Part shown: piece by piece, positions 48,207-60,640 of the stretch
Numbering within the stretch: position 1 is the stretch's first letter
How the letters are laid out: each line of letters begins with the position of its first letter
NCBI GenBank assembly: GCA_910591455.2
Contig: OU342809.1
Coordinates: forward strand, 26,169,056-26,233,055
DNA from: Pholis gunnellus
Lineage: Eukaryota; Chordata; Actinopteri; Perciformes; Pholidae
DNA: 64,000 nucleotides
Direction: 5' to 3'
Position numbers and translations under genes: made by a program
Notes under the pieces: generated by a model
Told to the model about the DNA's origin: nothing
Databases searched by the model: none
The model's input: only the letters and a program-made list of their open reading frames with translations

Positions 48207-50560
48207 TTAAACTGCACTGCTGAAAACCCTTCTAGTTGAAATGTTTAACTATGGTGTCTGTAGCTGAAAGTATGAGGAAGAAGAAGGCTTTGAAAGTTGA
48301 AGAAGTTTAACAGGATTTGAAGATTTTCTCCATAGATATCCCATTCAAAAAAGATTGCAAAAAGCTTAATAATTAAAAATGTAAAGATTACAAATATGAA
48401 AAGTCACATCACTCCTCTCCTGAAAGAGCTGAATATTTTAATATTCGAACGGTTTCTGTGGCTTAAAAAATGTCAGCAGTAGTGATATTTGTTGTAGTAG
48501 TAGTACAGGGGTGGCCAACCAGTCAGAGACCAAGAGCCACATTTTTTACTGTGTTACCGCAAAGAGCCACATCATACACATGGGCACACATGAACATCAC
48601 CCTATCCCTTCCTCACACACACACATACCTTTGCTCAGCCAGATTTATTGTAAATGTCACACACCAATATGATAATGACAGAAATTGACTCCTAAGACCA
48701 CAGGCCAGTCATTTTCAACAATGAACATTGTGTGCACTGTGTCACACAGACAAACTCTCAGTTCAACCAAGTCCACAAACAAAAATATAATAATTTACAA
48801 TAGTGTTTTTCTTTTACTATGCATGTTACTTAGTGGGACTTCTGGCATTCATTGCCTTGAACAATCCTCTTCAAATCTGGCTTGTATTCCGTTGTTGCCA
48901 CTCGAAGCAATTCTTTCACATGGGTGTCAGTCAGAACAGATCGATGCTTTGATTTCACGTGTTTCAGGGTAGAAAACACAGACTCGCAGACGTATGTTGA
49001 CCCAAACATTGACAGTATCTTAGCGCAGCCCGTTTGACATTGGGGTATTTTTTCATTGGCACACTTTTCCAGAACTCAATGGTCCCGTCCCTTAAAGCAG
49101 GTTTGAGTTGGTCCTCCTCACAAAGATCGATCATCTCCAACTCAGCCGCAGCCTCATCTGTGACTAGCGGGGCTTTCAAACAGTCCGTCTCGGCGTTAAA
49201 TGGGTCGACGAGGAACGTAATCTGTGGCCGCAACATGCGCGTTTGACGAAAATACCGTATTTAACTCAAGCGAAGCGAACACGAACATTAAAAAAACACA
49301 AAATACAAACTTCGATATGAACATAAGAGCCGCATGAAACCGGGCAAAGAGCCGCATGCGGCTCGGGAGCCGCGGGTTGGCCACCCCTGTAGTAGTAGTA
49401 GAAATATTACAAGTAGAGGTATTAGTAGCATTAGAATAAGTGTGTGTGTGTGGGGGGGTCCTCTAAAAGTATCCAAGACCTGAATGACTGTATGAGAGAC
49501 ACACACAGAGATAGAGGGAGAGAAGTGTATGTGCACGTGTGTCTGTGAGTCTGTGTGTTTATCAACATTGCTGATTACCTTAATCACGAACACCTGTGTG
49601 CCAGCAACCTGTTCATGGAGAACAGACAGGGAAACACCTCTCAAACAAATCCTGAAAAACCCATAACCGTAGCTCCTATTGCTCCGATATTAATACATGA
49701 GCGGAAGGATGAGTTGAACAACAGATCCTGTGACAATTGTGTCTGTAGTGTAAAAAATGTGGCTAAACTGGCGATGTAGAAATGGGGTACCGTGTTCTGT
49801 GGAAGATGTTTTTGCAGCAAGATTTAACATTGCTCTCTATGGAGCATAAAGTTGGATTTCCTCTCAATTAGGTGATTTTCTGCCGAATGTGTAAATCTGT
49901 GGGATTCCACAATCACTTTTTAATGACAACGACAAGATTAGAAACTGTAAATTCTGGAAAAATATATATGAAGAGTGAAAATTGTGGAGGCAAAGGCAAA
50001 AGACATATTTTTTTCACAAGATCCTGAAGCTGCTCTTCACTCTAGCGGTGACATCACGCACTCTAAGCTGCGCAATACACACCCATTATAAAGGCAGAAA
50101 AGGACTGAAAAAATCATAAGTTAAAATGGGACAGTTCAAAAAGTATAAAAGATATCAAAAAGATTATAACATACAATAATAGCTTAAGATTTTCTCAGTA
50201 TTTTAAAGTTGAAATGGTGTCTGTAGCTGAAAGTATGAGGAAGTTGAAGGATTTGAAAGTTGAAGAAGTTATTGTTGGAATGCTTAACAGCATTCCAACA
50301 ATGACCTAAATCTAGCCCAGACGCCTTAAGTCTTACCTACTAGCACACTGCTGATGAAGAAAAGTAAAGGGCAGCAAGGATTGGTGTGATGTAGTCGCTT
50401 CTCTTAGTACGTGTTAAAAGCCTGGCAGCCGCGTTTTGTATCCACTGCATTCTTTGGATGTTCCACCTGCTGATACCAGAATAAGCTGCATTTTAATAAT
50501 CAAGTCTGGAAGAGATAAAAGAATGGATGACTTTTTTTAAGTCTACAGGGAGAGAGATCT
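48207..50560. other. repeat-rich intergenic segment around a hAT
   Basis: Copies of a phrase (gtctgtagctgaaagtatgagg and following gaaagttgaagaagtt) lie at 48259-48310 and 50219-50270. The second ends in a 14-bp-arm hairpin at 50271-50302 (attgttggaatgct, loop taac). The hAT at 48506-49389 lies between them. Sequence at 50360-50560 resembles a LINE-type 3' untranslated tail. No host exon was recognised. Confidence 0.45.
48506..49389 (-). mobile_element. hAT element in a GTA microsatellite
   Basis: The ends are caggggtggccaacc and ggttggccacccctg, inverted. The 8-bp duplication tagtagta lies at 48498-48505 and 49390-49397, although the GTA repeat itself could supply the match. The - strand keeps hAT transposase C-terminal sequence: ELEMIDLCEEDQLKPALRDG and WKSVPMKKYPNVKRAA (about 49040-49160). 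An out-of-frame dimerisation block near 48830-49000 includes HVKELLRVAT. Sub-terminal agagccacat/cgcatgcggctc words flank it. It is a non-autonomous, 884-bp derivative. Confidence 0.9.
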
Positions 50561-50568
50561 GATCTTGG

Positions 50569-51230
50569 CAGTGGTGGGTCGTCAGGGCCTGCAAAGCCTT
50601 CTCTTCTGGCCTAAATAGAATCACAAAATTAGAGCTATTTTATAATTTTTGTTAAATACACTACATGTATTATAATTTATAAAAATATTTTTCCCATTAG
50701 CTTATTTTCTCATTGCACAGCTACTGTGTTCCTCAGTTGCTCTGTTTCCAGTGCAGCTTAAGTAGAGCTTCAATCAGATTTCACCTCTGTGTCTCTAGGT
50801 AGAAGAGAGGCCCAAGGCTTTCAGACTCACAAGTTAATCCATGTGCAGTTTAAGTGAATGGGGACGATGTTGTTGATTGCCATAGTGTTCAACCAATTAG
50901 ATCTTTAGTTTGACATGTTGGGTGTATTCTTTGACATGTCAGAGCTGCTAGCTGGCCTAGCTATACGTGATTGGTCAGTGGGCTAGTGTGACATGTTGGG
51001 CGGTGGCAATCCCAATATCTGCTGCCTCTGTGGAGCGGACATTTTCAGCCCTCAACGCATTAAAACGTATTCAAGAAATACAACTGGGGAGGCTCGACTG
51101 TCTTCACTGGCGTCCATGAATCGAGAAGGACTTCTTACTGGAACTAAAACGCACGGCTGTACTGAACAACCGTGAGATTAAACTCTTTATTAACAAAGAA
51201 AGGAGGAACAGCAGCTAAATAGTGAACAGC
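50569..51230 (+). mobile_element. hAT, CAGTGGTGGG family, right-truncated
   Basis: It starts cagtggtgggtcgtcaggg. At 51003-51170 it retains the C-terminal dimerisation region of a hAT transposase: VAIPISAASVERTFSAL, then after a frameshift RIKTYSRNTTGEARLSSLA and SMNREGLLTGT. No right terminus or target duplication was found. It is homologous to 53017-54595, inverted, and its left end to 33628-34077. Confidence 0.8.
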
Positions 51231-52268
51231 AGCTCTGGTAAGTTAACTGATTTTGTTTTTACATCTGCAGTAGCTTTAAGATGTTTGTTTGTATATTATT
51301 ATTTGTACAACTTGTTTTTATGAAGATGGATTTTTGTTTGGTTTAATATGTGATAGGAACCATTGTTACTTCCAATGTTGCTCTGGGGACATATTTAGCC
51401 GGTGCCAGTGTTGGCAACTTGGCGACTTTCTCGCTAAATCTGGCGACTTTCCAAACCCAATGGCTTTTTTTTTGTCAAAAGCTACTACCGACAAATCTAG
51501 CGACTTGTTCTGGTGTTATTGGAGACTTTTCTGGTATTTAGACTCTGACGTTATCTCTGGGGGTAATGACTATTTCTGGTTTGGAGTCATTCAGCTGAAA
51601 GGACATTTTTGGACATCCAATTTGTAATTCATGTGAGGCAGGACATTATAAAGAATACATGGTAACCATGCTTAATGGGACATACAGTCATCCGCATAGC
51701 AGTGGAGGTCAATGTCATGTCTGCGCATGATTTGGGTAGCATGTATATGGTGAATAAAAGGGGCCCCAAAAAGAGCTTTATAGGGGATATAGGGGAGCAC
51801 AAGATGAGGAGGCATTACAACAGGTGTTTCATTATATTAACTTTAAATGTAACAGCTTCAAGTTGGTAACTGGAACTAGAATTTAATCCAGAACATTCAA
51901 CAAAGATTTTGCTGGTGTTTAAGATGAACTCCACCGATTTAATATAACAAAGTCTGTTACAGGTTGGGGAGTGCAACTGCACATAAAGACAAAGAGGGAG
52001 CTGCAAAAATTATGATAAATTGCCTCAAGTCGTGAAGCTTAAGTCAGCCAGGGGCGGACTTAAACTCTGCCTGTGGCCCGCAACTAAGCTATATATTATA
52101 TCATATCGATATACCAATATAAATTCATTGTCACCAGTCAGTGCACTATAACAATGTTAAATCAGTGAAGTAGTCTGTTATGCTATGCTGTTTTCAATGC
52201 CATGCTCCATATGGATGACATCAAATTGCCTGGTTCTGTCAGTAGGTTGCCATTTCAAACTTTATAGA
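51231..52268. other. repeat fragment, no gene
   Basis: At about 51400-51630 a block contains repeated tggcgactttctcgc-like words (ttggcgactttctcgctaa, ctggcgactttccaaac). It resembles the end of a dispersed fish DNA element, unclassified here. The rest shows no features. Confidence 0.45.
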
Positions 52269-52277
52269 GTAGTACGA

Positions 52278-52486
52278 CTCTGGGCGACTGTGGCTAAGTG
52301 GAGAGCAGGGCCGTCCTTCAATCAGTGGTTCGATCCCCGGCTCCGGTTCCGCTTAATCGCATGTAGATGTGTCCTTGAACAAGACACTTACCCCAAATTT
52401 GCTCCCGTAGTTGTGCCTACGGTGTATAGGATCTGAATTGTAGGTCGCTTTGGATAAAAGTGTTTGCTAAATGACTGTAATGTAAT
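52278..52486 (+). mobile_element. tRNA-derived SINE
   Basis: The tRNA-like head has an A-box-like tggctaagtggagagc and a B box ggttcgatccc at about 52328-52338. It is followed by a gtccttgaacaagacactta block and a LINE-type tail, gtcgctttggataaaag... then tgactgtaatgtaatg. Flanks gtagtacga (52269-52277) and gtagtacaa (52487-52495) look like a target duplication with one mismatch. It is not a functional tRNA gene. Confidence 0.85.
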
Positions 52487-52495
52487 GTAGTACAA

Positions 52496-53008
52496 TCCAC
52501 TCACTGGTGTGCTCCCCCTGATTTAATCCCCCTGTATCACCCTGTATCATCACAAAAACTCACACTTCCACAGAAATCTACAGAGGCCAATTGATGGCAT
52601 AACAGGCCAGTGAGTCATAATAATAATAACAGCAGCTCAGTCCTCCGAGGGGTCAGTCTGTCTGTCTGTTGGCAGTAGACACACTCGTTAGTGCACAAAG
52701 GACTTTTTTAGACTGGATCAATGGGAATGGACATAGGGGACAGACATGCCAGGGGGCTGGCTTTGTGACTGGTCCATGCTGAGTTTTAAACCCCTGCCTA
52801 TGTGCTGAGTGTGGCTCCTTCATGGTGTATTTATGTGTTTAGGGTTTACTTTTTTCAGTCATGACTCGTCGGTGATTGAAGGTTTGAGTCCAGGGAGGGC
52901 TGCCTTAGCAATGTGTTGTATTTTTTGGAAAAATTAAGAACACAGATACACTATTATAGGCGACTCATAAGACGATAGGCTGTAGGGCTGTCTTCTATAC
53001 CATACATT
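52496..53008. other. intergenic, nothing recognised
   Basis: Ordinary sequence with no exon, repeat terminus or hairpin noticed. Confidence 0.5.
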
Positions 53009-53016
53009 ATAGTAGG

Positions 53017-54595
53017 TAGTGGCGGGCCGTGGATTTTATACCTGGGCCTTCAGTGCTGTTCTACACTTCTAATAACCTCATTATGACATCACAGCTACGG
53101 GTTATCATATGTTTCGTGTAAAAGCCGCATATTCACATAACACTGCAACATTTGACAAATGAAATAAAATGTTACATGAAGTTCAACACCTAGCATACAA
53201 AACACGAAATGCAGAGTGCAGATACATGAATACGAGCATGATGGGACGCTGCGTCATTACCGGACAATAGAGTCCAAATCAATGTAATTAACACAATGAC
53301 AAACTCACAAGAGTAGTGCATATATTCATATGACAACAAAGCTACAAATCAATCCAGCAGACCTGCAGCGGATCCATGCATTCCACCACACGAGCACGAG
53401 CCATTCAAATATTATTCATAAAAACGCCACGATAGACAAATGAACAGTAGTAACTGAAGAGGTAAACAAACAAACTTCACTTACCAAATGCTGTCTATCC
53501 TCCTTTCTTTGTTGACAAAGAGTTTAATCCCAGTACATCAGTTCCAGTAAGAAGTCCTTCTCCATTCATCGATGCCAGTCGAGCCTCTACAGTTGTATTT
53601 CACCGGTGGTCGTCGGTCTTCCGCCGCCGGTGGTCGTCTTCGGCCGTGGACCGGCCGTGGACCGGCGAAATCTTAACTACAAAAACCCAAAAACAATTCA
53701 AGTAGGCTACAATCTTGACGTTTCTTGTGGAGCTGTTTCCCTGCGAACGTGGTCGTTGAGTTGTAGATCCACTCGAGTCTCTCCAAAAGTACCGACGCTC
53801 AGTTAAAATGAAACACATTCACAGCCATAACATGTGCAACGCTTCTCCTACGCTGCATACAAATCCTTTTCCTGGCTGGGTCAGGGCTGCTAGCTGTGGG
53901 GTCGTTTCTTACTGTCCAGTTTGTTCAGAAATGTCCTTCTTGAGAAAACTCCGCCACTAAATCCGTTTCTCCTCCTTCCGCCATTTCATATTAAAAAAAC
54001 AAAGCTAGGTAAAATGTCTTTCAAATATTTCCACTTGAACTCTGTCTGCTACAACCAAAGCTCTGCTGCTAGCAAGCATTATGTTTCGCGGGCACATAGT
54101 CACGTGCCCGCCCACTGACCAATCACAGCACACTCTGCACCCTTGCGGCAGAGAGGCATCTGGACTCTGAGCTGCAGTAATGCTGACGTAGCTGTAGGCC
54201 TGCAAACCGCTCTGGTGCGGCCATGAATCTCAAACTAAAGATCCGATTGGTTGAACACTATGTCAATCAACAATATCGTCCCCATTCAACTTAAACTGCA
54301 GGAGTGGGGCCTCTGGTGAGTCTGCAGGCCTGGGGCCTCTCTTCTACCTAGAGACACAGAGGTGAACTCTGATTGGATAAAAGCTCTACTTAAAACAAGC
54401 TGCACTGGAAGCAGAGCAACTGAGGAACACAGTAGCTGTGCAATGAGAAAATAAGATAATGGGAAAAATATTTTTATAAATTATGATACATGTAGTGTAT
54501 TTAAGAAAAATTATTAAATTATAAAATAGCTATAACTTTGTGATTCTGTTTAGGCCAGCAGAGAAGGCTTTGCAGGCCCTGACGGCCTGCCACTG
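53017..54595 (-). mobile_element. hAT, CAGTGGC-GGCCGT family
   Basis: The ends are tagtggcgggccgtgg and gacggcctgccactg. Flanks atagtagg (53009-53016) and atcgtagg (54596-54603) agree at 7 of 8. On the - strand near 53500-53590 it keeps the dimerisation-region tail (EARLASMNGEGLLTGT), homologous to the 50569 copy. The 54140-54595 end matches 33628-34077 inverted. A GC-rich block at 53600-53660 (ggccgtggacc repeated) is not shared with the other copies seen. There is no intact transposase. Confidence 0.85.
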
Positions 54596-54603
54596 ATCGT
54601 AGG

Positions 54604-56969
54604 AGATAGAAGGTAATTGAATAAGAAAAGCACTGATCTAGTAGTTGAATGTGATTGCATAAAAGTAAAGAAGACTAAACTCGACCCACTTTTTGGTACC
54701 AAATCCTTTTCTCTGTTCATTTTCAACTGCGGATAGTATACCCTCAGTGTAGAAGGGAATCTCTGGTGTTCACGACCTGCTGTGGCATCATCTACAACAG
54801 GCAACTTGCTGAATCCTTTTATCAGCAACCAAACAGAGGGTCATCTGCACTATGTCAGTTGTACGGCAAAGATTTGCAGGTTGACGTCTTTTAAAAGATC
54901 TGGGTCAAGAGAATAACGAACGTGTGGTCACTAACAACGAGCATGGCTATTTAAAAAAGGCGGGTTACAAACTGAACTGGACTGAGAGGATTGACAGAGT
55001 CTACAGTCATGCTGGTGCCTCTGTGAGGCTGTACTTTAGCACCGTGGTGCTTTGTGCTAAATGTTAACGACAGCAAGCTAACGTGCCCCAATGTTCAAAC
55101 GAACCAAAGCGAAGTGACCTCTCGGGTGACCTTCCAGTGGAGAAAAAGTAATGCATTGCCATCTAGAGTGGCCTTAAAATTGAGAAAGCCCTACATTGCT
55201 AAAAAAGCGTTATGCGTACTGGTGCAGCTGGTGCCATTTTTTATATTATTCGCCACTGCCCATCAGACAGCCTGAGTCAAACACTGAATAATTGTATATA
55301 TCACCCAACTGTTACAACACACATAATGATGGAAAAAAATACTGCCTGAGCTGTTGTAGCAAGCTTCTTTAACTGCCTGGTAAAATATCATGAACAGTGT
55401 AGATCTCTAGGCACACTACACACAAAGTTGAACTTATTGCTTTGGAGTAACATCTCTTTCAGCAGATTGGACTGTTATATATTTAGTAGCGTGTTAATGA
55501 CGTTTTAATTCACATTACATAACTGTCACATTGAATCACCGTGGATGACTCTGACTTCAGTGGAAAAACTGGTCTCAGTTAGTTGTGTACTTGATGCAGA
55601 CTATGATAGAAGGGCTGTGTCTAATATTCCAGGCAGTGAACGAAACAATTGGTAGACTTTGAATCTAAAAGCTTGTGACATGTGCCAACAGATATCAAAT
55701 GATTCCATGTGACACAAACATGGCAGAAAAAGCTACTGCCGGCTGTCAGAGGGTTTATAAAGGGATCACTTCTCTTGTCCTTCAGACTTCCATTTTTTCC
55801 CCCACTGGAGCATTGTCACTTAGCGCTGCATGTCATTTGTGTAATTTACAGTAGGTAGTCACTTTTTCTCTAAAAGTTATTTAATAATTTATGTGTTCAG
55901 CGAACATCATAGTCTAAAACAATTTGTAGTAAACCGGTGGCGTGTCAGCCTTTTACTCCAGGCCATTGTTGCAGGATACGTGACTGTTGACAGACACAGT
56001 GGGAGATTGCAGAGATTGACCCCGTGGCTGTCTAGTTATAGAACAGTAACAGTCTCCAGCCTCACTGTAGGGTGAGCTACTGGTTGCTACATTCTTACTG
56101 AGATGCATGTATGATTAAAGCTTCATATACAGAGAAAGTGTGTGATAAACAAGTAGAGAGGTACAATTATACATTTCTACACACCAATGGGTAGAAAGAT
56201 GGATGAGGTTCAAATAATTAAAGCCGTGCTCCATTAAAGCACAGCAAAACAATAACAATATACACACACAACAGTGACAGACAAACCACTTCGAAAACAG
56301 CAAAAATGATTGAGTTAGCAAGCTTTCTTGGAGTGCAGAAATCATTGAGAATTATCATCAAACAGCACTACCCAATTGGTTGTCTTGGTTTTACAGTACA
56401 ATTTCTACAATATACAGCATAAAAGCTCTGATAAACTCACTGCACAGCACACTCCGTGCCCAGCACCAAAGCAAAACAAAGCAAACAGCAAGTAGCTATG
56501 TGAAAGAAATTGAACATTTATTTGCTGAAAAGCAGATATGTTTTTGTGGAGTTTGAGGACACAGACACAGAGCTAAAGGGATTTCTTTTTCTCCAGAATA
56601 AAAACCATGTCTGTGTGGTATAAAAATACAATTCATGTAGCTTTAAACCTGTAATGAATGAACAAATTGTGCTCACAACACTGACATATCATCTCCTTTT
56701 CAGTTGAAATAGTGAACAGATTAATTACAGAGTTAAGGATTCATTTGGAGTCGTGTTCGTATCTACTGTACATGACAAATCTGTTTTTGGACTCCATTCC
56801 TCCACTATCATGTTCACCACTATGATCTCCAGTGTTGAAGAAAAGTTTCTCTCAGGTCCAATTTTGTGGCTGGTTCAGATGAGTTTTGTTCACTGCGCAG
56901 TGGAGACAGAAGTTCACAACAAAGATGTAGAATTCTCTCTGTCCAGAGGGAGTTCTGTCCATGGGTATC
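54604..56969. other. intergenic, no gene recognised
   Basis: No exon or mobile-element end was identified; the frames are short and unstructured. Confidence 0.5.
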
Positions 56970-57608
56970 AAAGTCAAAGTCAGCTTTATTGTCAATTTCT
57001 CAATATATATCGAACATACAGAGGAGTTGAAAAAACGTTTCTCTCCAGTCCAGCATATAAAGTGAATACAGATAATAAAGTGCAAATAGATAGAAAATCA
57101 TTGAGACAACATATATATTAAGAAGAAACTATCATTCTGTATTTAGCAGCAGTCAGACACACACACAGAGTTTTAAAAGAGAGAGCTTCCTAACTGGACG
57201 AAGCTGTTTGAAAGTCTGGTGGTGTGAGCACGGAGGCTCCGGTATCTTCTCACAGAGGGCAGGAGGCTGAAGAGACTGTGTGAGGGGTGGCCAGAGTCAC
57301 GCACAATCATGGTCACTTTGCAGGTGAGGCGGGTGTCATATGTCCTGCAGGGAGGGGAGTGGGGGGAGTGAGGCACCAATGATCCTTCCAGCTGTGTTCA
57401 CTATGCGCTGCAGGGCTTTCCTGTTGTAGTCAGTGCAGCTTCCGCCCCACACAGTGATGCAGTTTGTCAGGATGCTCTCAATGGTGCCTCAGTAAAAAGT
57501 GCACATGATGGGTGGGGTGTTCTTGCCTTCTTTAGTTTGCGGAGGAAGTAGAGGCGCCTCTGGGCTTTCTTTGCCAGTGATGTTGTGTTGGCTGTCCACG
57601 AGAGGTCC

Positions 57609-57998
57609 TCACTGATGTCCACCCCCAGGAATCTGGTGCTGCTCACTCTCTATACCAGCACCATTGATGGTCAGTGGTGGGTGTTGAGTGTGGCCTCTCC
57701 GGAAGTCAACAACAATCTCCTTGTTCTTGCTGTTATTCAGAAGGAGGTTGTTGTCTCTGCACCACGTGGTCAGAAGGCTGACCTCCTTCCTATAGTGGGT
57801 CTCATCATCCTTGGTGATGAGACCCACTAGAGTTGTGTCATCTGCAAATGTGACCGTGTGATTGGTGCTGTAGGTTGTTGTGCAGTCATGTGTCAGCAAG
57901 GTGAAGAGCAGTGGACTGAGCACACAGCCTTGAGGGGCCCCTGTGCTCAGTGTGATGCTGCTTGAGGTGTTGTTGCCGACACGTACCGCTTGTGGCAT
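57609..57998 (-). pseudogene. LINE reverse transcriptase, palm with FADD
   Basis: It contains APQGCVLSPLLFTLLTHDC (residues 21-39) and the catalytic FADDTTLVG (51-59), then ETHYRKEVSLLTTWC and NNLLLNNSKNKEIVVDFRR. It is separated from the upstream segment by a one-base shift near 58010. Confidence 0.85.
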
Positions 57999-57999
57999 C

Positions 58000-58497
58000 T
58001 CACTGAGGAAGTCCAGCAGCCAGTTTGTAGATTAGTTTTTGTGGGATTATGGTGTTGAATGCTGAACTAAAGTCTATGAACAGCATTCTCACATACGAGT
58101 CTTTTGTGTCCAGATGGGTGAGGGCTGGGTGGAGAGCAGAGCAGATTGCATCCTCCGTGGACCGTTTGGCACGGTATGCAAACTGGAAAGGGTCCAGGGT
58201 GGGGGGAAGAATGGATTTGATATGTGACATGACTAGCCGTTCAAAGCACTTCATGATTATGGGGGTCAGTGCCACCGGACGATAGTCATTAAAGCAGGAT
58301 GGAGTGGATTTATTTGGCACAGGTATGATGATGGTGGCCTTGAAGCATGATGGAACCACAGCTTGTCTCAGAGAAGTATTAAAGACATGCATGAAGACAT
58401 TTTGAAGCTCCTCTGCGCAGTCCTTCAACACACGACCAGAGATGTTGTCTGGACCTGTTGCCTTGTGGGTGTTGATAGTGGAGAGTGTCCTCTTCAC
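58000..58497 (-). pseudogene. LINE reverse transcriptase, fingers and motif A
   Basis: It contains KATGPDNISGRVLKDCAEEL, NDYRPVALTPIIMKCFERLV, DPFQFAYRAKRSTEDAI and motif A MLFIDFSSAFNTI with its catalytic Asp. It ends at a stop where the frame shifts into the 57609-57998 segment. Confidence 0.85.
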
Positions 58498-59125
58498 GCT
58501 GGTTTGTTTTGTGTTTCAAACCGTGCACAGAAGCTGTTGAGGTTATTTAGCAGAGAGATGTTGCTGTCGCAGATCTGTTGCACGGGTTTGTAGTCCGTAA
58601 GGGTCTGAATGCCCTGCCACAGGCTCCGTGTATCTCTGCTGTCTTTAAAGTGACAGGTTATCTTATTTGAGTATTCCTGTTTTGCTTTCCTGATGCCGTG
58701 GAACAGGTTGGCTCTGAAGGCGTTGTTTCTGGCCCTCAGCAGCCGATGCACTTCCCCTATCGGCCATGGCTTCTGGTTAGCCCGAGTGATGATTTTTATA
58801 TGGGTCACATCATCAATGCACTTACTAATGTAAGAAGTAACAGTGTCTGTGTACTCCTCAATGTCTGTGTGATTGTTGTATATGGCTGCCTGCTTAAACA
58901 TTCCCCAGTCTGTTGTGTCAAAGCAGTCTTGGAGAGCGGAGGAGGCCCCATCTGGCCACACCCGTACCTGCTTCAGAACCGGTCTGGAGGCTTTCACTCT
59001 TGGTCTGTATGCTGGCATTAGCAGGACCGTGATATGGTCAGAGAGTACTATGTGGGGTAGGGGTGAGGCCTTGTACGCTCCTTTGTGTGTAGTGTAGACC
59101 AGATCCAAAATGTTTCCCCTCTTGT
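58494..59125 (-). pseudogene. LINE endonuclease end and linker
   Basis: It opens with the last part of the apurinic endonuclease domain (LDLVYTTHKG; LSDHITVLLM). The linker follows, with KPWPIGEVHRLLRARNNAFR and KQEYSNKITCHFKDSRDTRS. It overlaps the next segment by four bases in a different frame, so a frameshift lies near 58495. Confidence 0.8.
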
Positions 59126-59319
59126 TGGGAAATCAACATGCTAATGTAGTTTGGGAAGGACAGTTTTAAGGTTAGCATGATTATATACAGGCTTACAATA
59201 AATAACAGTTAAACAAAAGGTATTGGTTGGGCTAAGCTTCTCAGGAAGGACAAGGGACCTTGAAACTATCAGCACCCAAGATGTGTATTCGTTGTCAGAT
59301 CAGGGGATACTCACAAATT

Positions 59320-59540
59320 GGGCGATTGTGGCTCGGTAGAGAGCCTTCAATCAGAGGATCAGCGGTTCGATCCCCGGCTCCGCTATTCACATTTTGATGT
59401 GTCCTTGGGCAAGACACTTAACCCCAAATTGCTCCCGTGTGCGGATGTGTGTGAATGTTAGATAGTCCTGCATGTTAGCCCCTGTCATCAGTGTATGAAT
59501 GGGTGTGAATGGGTGAATAATGACATGTAGTGAACCTATT
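59320..59540 (+). mobile_element. tRNA-derived SINE, second copy
   Basis: The head gggcgattgtggctcggtag and B box ggttcgatccc (about 59364-59374) resemble the SINE at 52278. The gtccttgggcaagacactta block is shared, but the tail differs (gaatgggtgtgaatgggtga). Boundaries are approximate. Confidence 0.75.
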
Positions 59541-59739
59541 GTACCCGAGCGAGCCCCATTTGGGGTTCGTTCGGTTCCGAGGTTCGGTTCCGAATGTCGT
59601 AGGATGGACTTTTTATAAAACAATATTATTATTGCTCCATACATGCTATATACCAAATTAACGAAGAAATTCTGAGCAACTTAATCATGTAAACCATTTA
59701 ACACACTGCAAACACAATTATACACCATTATACTAACTA

Positions 59740-60640
59740 ACTAAGAAGATTGTACACAATATCACGTATTTTTGGCCATGAGTCGGCGTGCTTCGCACTC
59801 TGGAGAAGGCTACGAACAAGGCACTAACGACTAGCATGGTCGACCATTACGTCTGTCAGCAAAAGAATTCGACCACGAATCCAGAGATATCTTCCTCATT
59901 TCTCTCCGTGAAAGCATTACAGAGATACAAGCCAACAAGCACCACAACAACAAGCCACTCAGCAGCAGAACAACCGTGAAAGTTCCTTACTTTGAGATGA
60001 ATTATTTAGAAAAACGTTCGATATTCCGTTCAAAGCTAACTTGCTATGTTGCTATGCATGTCCTCTGTCCTTCTCCTCTGTTTCCTTGGGGAAGGGGGGG
60101 TCAGCCTAACGTGTGGGACCCGGGGGAAGGGGGGCGAGCTTTGGGCGAATGGAATTTTACCAATCATAGGCTGTCTGAGCTCCCAACACACACATGAAGA
60201 CTGGAGCTCAGATGAGAATCATCCATGGTTTACAGCCTTAGAGAGGATTCTGGCTCTCAAAATGATGCCAAATTTGCTGGATTTGGATGTTTGAACAATA
60301 TTATTGATAAAACAAGTGAAATATATAGTTATATAGTATATAAAAGTACAATGGAACAGCTGGAACACCTGGTTCCAAAATGATGACCTCGCCTACATTT
60401 TCTGTACTGAAACCTCTAAATATTTTATTCTTTACTCTATCGAAGCCAAATTCTTTTTTAGAGACTCCTGACCTGTTTTGCTATGAATTGGGAGAGTTTT
60501 TAGGCTAGCCAGGGCCTCATAAAAAAAAATATTAACAATAAAATTGCTTTTTTTTCAGGCGAACCTGACAATTTTCAATTTGAGCTGTGTGCCATCTTCA
60601 TTTACTATTAACCAGTAACATATATTCATAACAAAGTGTT
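59740..60640 (+). mobile_element. second copy of the 46905-48206 DNA repeat
   Basis: It follows the 47050-48080 copy in order, with shared phrases such as aagtgaaatata, agttatatagtatataaaag and caatttgagctgtgtg. It stops after the accagtaacatata phrase, so the TTAA-adjacent right end seen at 48206 is missing. Divergence is substantial. No transposase frame was seen. Confidence 0.6.

Larger units (their letters stand above)
56970..59125 (-). mobile_element. 5'-truncated LINE of the CR1/L2/Rex1 group
   Basis: On the - strand the order is: the end of an endonuclease domain (LDLVYTTHKGAYKA; LSDHITVLLMPAYRP), a linker, reverse transcriptase motifs split over three frames, and a C-terminal region (about 57400-57600) ending before an A/T-rich 3' tail at about 56970-57120. 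The 5' part is missing. Two frameshifts break the frame. No target duplication was identified. Confidence 0.9.

Noticed and set aside
52278..52360. A tRNA gene
   Set aside because: The A- and B-box-like sequences are part of a SINE with a LINE-type tail and target duplication; a full cloverleaf was not evident.
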